A stretch of DNA of 64,000 nucleotides, from assembly GCA_966424055.1 (NCBI GenBank), contig CBJLMB010000010.1:62001-126000 (forward strand), given 5' to 3'. Below are positions 61,149-64,000 of this stretch, piece by piece (position 1 is the first letter of the stretch; the number at the start of each line of letters is the position of its first letter). Below the pieces are notes generated by a model that was not told the DNA's origin, did not search any database, and worked only from the letters and a program-made list of their open reading frames with translations. The position numbers and the translations under genes were made by a program. The DNA is from Deminuibacter sp966424055. GTDB lineage: Bacteria; Bacteroidota; Bacteroidia; Chitinophagales; Chitinophagaceae.

Positions 61149-62546
61149 TTATGCCAGCAATGCCTTTTCTATTTCATGAGGTTCAGGGTGTTTCCCATTA
61201 ACAGAAGCGGCCAGCGGAGCAGCATATTCCTCGTTGTGCTGTGTAGTATCGAGCCCCAGTTCTTCTTCCTGGCTGCTCACACGCAAAGGCAGAATAAAAT
61301 TGATGAATTTGAAGATGGCAAAAGAAACGGTGAAGCTGTAAGCTACCACGATCAGCATGGCTTTCAGCTGGATGAAAAAGAAAGCCGGGTTGCCGTACAG
61401 TAAACCGTCGTTACCGGCGCTGTTCACTGTTTTGGTGGCGAAAATACCGGTCATCAGCATACCTACCATACCGCCCAGGCCATGGCAAGGGAACACATCC
61501 AGCGTATCATCCAGTTTGGATTTCTGTTTGTAGTAAACAGCTATATTGGAAATAATGGCTGCAATAAAGCCGATGAAAATACTCTGCGGAACGGCAACAA
61601 AACCCGCAGCCGGTGTAATAGCTACCAGGCCAACCACCGCGCCAATGCAAAAGCCGAGCGCAGAAGGTTTTTTACCACGCATCACATCAAAGAACATCCA
61701 AGATAAACCGGCGGCACCTGCTGCGGTATTGGTAGTGGCAAAAGCTGATACAGAAAGTGAATTGGCTGCCAGGGCAGAGCCTGCATTAAAACCAAACCAG
61801 CCAAACCACAGCAAACCTGTACCAATTAATACATAAGGCACATTGGCCGGGGGTATTTCCCTGTTCTCTATATGGGCCTTGCGGCGTTTCAATACCATGG
61901 CGCCGGCCAGGGCCGCACAACCTGCAGAAATATGTACAACCGTACCACCGGCAAAATCCAGTACACCCATTTTAGCCAGGAACCCGTCAGGATGCCAGCT
62001 CCAGTGTGCAAGAGGAGCATATACCAATAAGCCGAATAATACAATGAATAATACATATGCTGTAAAGCGGATACGCTCAGCCACCGCACCTACCACCAGG
62101 CCGGGTGTGATGATGGCAAACATCAGCTGGAAAAGTGCAAACAATGCCAGAGGAATAGTGGGGCCTCCGGGCCAGGGAGCACCAGACATCACCCCTTTAA
62201 AAAGAAAATGGGTGGTAGGGTCGCCTATAACGCCGCCGATAGATTTTCCAAAACAAAGGCTGTAACCCACTACAATCCAAAGCACGCTTACCACACCTGC
62301 GGCTACAATGCTTTTGATCATGGTAGAGATCACATTTTTCCTGTGTACCATACCGCCGTAGAAAAAAGCCAGGCCAGGGGTCATCAGGAATACAAGGGCT
62401 GTAGCCACCAATATCCAGGCTATATCAGCTGAATTGTATTTTCCGCCGTCATTGAAAGCGGGGAGGGACGGAATAAAAACAGCTGCAATCGCAACAGCTG
62501 TCAGGATAAGGAAGGGGGCAATTTGTTTAGCTGTTAACTTACTCAT
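61149..62546 (-). CDS. amt: ammonium transporter
   Basis: This 465-residue Amt protein has a leading hydrophobic segment, then eleven membrane helices. Marks are TPGLAFFYGGMVHRKNVIST, the first pore His in FAGGTVVHISAGCAALAGAM, the second in DVFPCHGLGGMVGMLMTG, and FGWFGFNAGSALAANSLS. It works as a trimer carrying ammonium across the inner membrane. The C-terminal tail after the last helix lacks an obvious long regulatory extension. No glnK/glnB gene lies in the window, unlike the usual pairing, but a porin follows on the same strand. Confidence 0.97.
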   Translation of the reverse strand: MSKLTAKQIAPFLILTAVAIAAVFIPSLPAFNDGGKYNSADIAWILVATALVFLMTPGLAFFYGGMVHRKNVISTMIKSIVAAGVVSVLWIVVGYSLCFGKSIGGVIGDPTTHFLFKGVMSGAPWPGGPTIPLALFALFQLMFAIITPGLVVGAVAERIRFTAYVLFIVLFGLLVYAPLAHWSWHPDGFLAKMGVLDFAGGTVVHISAGCAALAGAMVLKRRKAHIENREIPPANVPYVLIGTGLLWFGWFGFNAGSALAANSLSVSAFATTNTAAGAAGLSWMFFDVMRGKKPSALGFCIGAVVGLVAITPAAGFVAVPQSIFIGFIAAIISNIAVYYKQKSKLDDTLDVFPCHGLGGMVGMLMTGIFATKTVNSAGNDGLLYGNPAFFFIQLKAMLIVVAYSFTVSFAIFKFINFILPLRVSSQEEELGLDTTQHNEEYAAPLAASVNGKHPEPHEIEKALLA

Positions 62547-63109
62547 GTTTGTTGCAGTTTGATGAATTAATTTTTTTTATATGTGATGTTTTCTGAATAA
62601 AATTAGAATTTGTTTGAGAAAATATAAAATATTAAAATAAATATAATTTTATTTAATATGTATACATGTATTTAATACACAATGCATTATGATTTATCCA
62701 CACTGTGAAGAATTATTTTTCGTAAACTTTCAATTAATCAAATAAGTTGAAGAATTACTGAATATTCACAAATATTAAATTTAATTAATTTGAATACTTC
62801 TTAAAATCAACTGCTAATTCGTTGTAGTAATTAAATGATCATTGCGGTAATTGGATAGAAAAGCAGGTTTTCCACGCCTACCAGCCAGAAATTATTGCCG
62901 GAAACATATTTTGAAGGAGGATTTTTCGTTTAAAAAGCCAGGTATCGACAGTTATACGAAAATTAAAGTCGAATTATTATATTATAATATATGATGCACT
63001 TCCGTGAGACAGTCAGTCTGCAGTCCTCAATAGGCAGCCGGCAGTCGAAAACGTGTTCTGGTTGATGGCTGGCAATGCAGCGCTCTGGCTTTTAAAATTC
63101 CCGTTCCCA
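62547..63109. other. AT-rich intergenic region
   Basis: This 563-bp region lies upstream of amt and downstream of the SDR gene, strongly AT-rich from 62570 to 62830. It holds one consensus DnaA-box-like TTATCCACA at 62694-62702 and a near match ATATTCACA at 62762, palindromic ATGTATACAT, and phrase-like repeats at 63008-63049 (CAGTCAGTCTGCAGTC). The amt promoter should lie at its left end. No gene is seen. Confidence 0.45.
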
Positions 63110-63901
63110 TCAGTATTCATGTTTATCTACATGTTTGAAAGCATTACTGATAAACCAGTTGTGTACAAACTCCGGCACCAGCCGGCTGATATGATAAGAT
63201 ACTTTATTTACAAAACCGGGAATAATACGCGACTGCCCCCTGAGCATTTTTTCCACTGCTTCCTGCGCTACCTGGTCGGGCTGGAGGATAGATCTTTTAG
63301 CGAGGCCTTTCAGATCTTTATTGATGGCTGTTGTGTTTTCATTGCTATCAGTGCCTCCCGGGCATAAAACACTCACTTTAATGCCACTGCTTTGCAGCTC
63401 GAGACGCAGAGACCGGGTGAACGAATACACAAATGCCTTGGTGGCCGAATAAACAGCTTTATTAGGCAGGGCATAAAAGCCTCCCATACTGCCGGTGTTC
63501 ATGATATGGGAAGGGGCATGCTTTTTCAGGTCATCCATAAACAGCCGGGTAAGCATACAGGTGGTAACCACATTGAGGTTGATCTGCTTGAAATAAAAAT
63601 CGGGGCAAACCTGTTCAAATGCACCTTTTGAACCAAGTCCTACATTGTTGATCAGGATGTTCACGCGGTAATTGTGTTCTTTCACCCATTGGTATACCTG
63701 GTTGCTGGCGCAGGTGGTAGATAAGTCGATACCCAGCCCATGGCATTGGATGCTAAACTGTTCACGCAGGGTTTTTGCCAGTCCATCCAGTTCAGGACCG
63801 GGTAATGCAACGAGGATCAAATGCTGTCCGCGGCGGGCACAGTCCACTGCAAGGGATTTTCCTATGCCTGAACTGGAGCCGGTGATAAGTGTGTAATACA
63901 T
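63110..63901 (-). CDS. short-chain dehydrogenase/reductase
   Basis: This 263-residue classical SDR has cofactor motif TLITGSSSGIGKSLA at residues 4-18, LINNVGLGSKGAFEQV (NNVG in place of NNAG), catalytic Ser in MNTGSMGGF, and Tyr-Lys in AVYSATKAFVYSF, then LCPGGTDSNENTTA. The C-terminal 50 residues carry a hydrophobic, basic tail (FVNKVSYHISRLVPEFVHNW) as in DltE-like SDRs. It is an NAD(P)-dependent oxidoreductase of unknown substrate. About 100 bp before the window edge hold no recognised gene. Confidence 0.93.
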   Translation of the reverse strand: MYYTLITGSSSGIGKSLAVDCARRGQHLILVALPGPELDGLAKTLREQFSIQCHGLGIDLSTTCASNQVYQWVKEHNYRVNILINNVGLGSKGAFEQVCPDFYFKQINLNVVTTCMLTRLFMDDLKKHAPSHIMNTGSMGGFYALPNKAVYSATKAFVYSFTRSLRLELQSSGIKVSVLCPGGTDSNENTTAINKDLKGLAKRSILQPDQVAQEAVEKMLRGQSRIIPGFVNKVSYHISRLVPEFVHNWFISNAFKHVDKHEY

Positions 63902-64000
63902 GTAATAGATCTAGGGATAACAGATGGATTAAATAAAATATCATGACCAATCTCCCTGTGCATTTTGTTGCTTAAGCCTTGTCTTGTGCAGCATGCTGCT

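Noticed and set aside
62547..63109. Replication origin
   Set aside because: Only one consensus DnaA box and one near match, and no dnaA, dnaN or gidA-type genes in the window; an identical box occurs by chance at 19482-19490.
1..64000. tRNA, rRNA, insertion sequences, prophage or integrase genes
   Set aside because: No cloverleaf-like or rRNA-like sequence, transposase motif or phage gene was recognised on either strand; only short palindromic repeats were found.

Overview
The window looks like a chromosomal segment of a Bacteroidota bacterium, most likely of the Chitinophagaceae. The evidence is the gene content: LytS/LytTR and TPR-kinase/LuxR two-component pairs, PafA phosphatase, GH2 and GH29 glycosidases with signal peptides, outer-membrane barrels, and DUF4197, DUF1801 and tricorn-type proteins. 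Shine-Dalgarno sequences are generally lacking and several upstream regions carry TTTG / TAnnTTTG-like promoter elements. I see no rRNA, tRNA, CRISPR array, prophage or insertion sequence. The region reads as core and housekeeping chromosome with small decayed spots.

Layout. 1-2.9 kb: a TPR sensor kinase (cut by the window edge) divergent from its LuxR-type regulator, then TfoX-like and GNAT proteins. 2.9-3.7 kb: an amj (alternate lipid II flippase) gene broken by two single-base losses. 3.7-8.7 kb: a minus-strand run of RNase HI, PhzF-like, RBBP9-like hydrolase, acyl-CoA carboxylase beta subunit, methyltransferase and four-helix-bundle protein. 8.8-12.5 kb: secreted GH29 fucosidase divergent from a LacI regulator. 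13-16.3 kb: a tricorn-type protease. 16.4-18 kb: an ABC-2 exporter. 18-26.5 kb: small envelope proteins, a LytS/LytTR pair, a DEDDh exonuclease, a barrel protein, a methyltransferase and an AraC regulator. 26.5-27.9 kb: a sparse region with small doubtful genes. 27.9-37.5 kb: PafA, DoxX-like, GH2 beta-galactosidase, DUF1801, a lipoprotein, an FtsX/MacB-type permease and GlsB. 37.6-40.7 kb: a MocR regulator divergent from an Asp/Glu racemase and a PNPOx-like protein. 40.7-47.8 kb: a tight DUF58 / transglutaminase / MoxR / TPR operon. 48-55.6 kb: methyltransferase, glutaminyl cyclotransferase, amino-acid oxidase, DUF4197, MFS, ferredoxin-reductase-like and barrel proteins. 55.6-64 kb: dihydrolipoyl dehydrogenase, PEP carboxylase, porin plus ammonium transporter, and an SDR.

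Most genes are intact and of ordinary type, and nine good hairpin terminators mark transcript ends. I found no convincing undescribed multi-gene system. The most unusual material is non-coding. A 15-bp-arm palindrome (AGATATTCCATATCT, 3-nt loop, inverted arm) occurs three times between genes and once, degraded, inside the 3' end of a coding sequence. One pair of copies brackets a decayed duplicate of the end of the glutaminyl cyclotransferase gene. There are also degenerate phrase-like intergenic repeats, long hairpins without U-tracts, and a cluster of apparent single-base deletions that could be real decay or assembly error.
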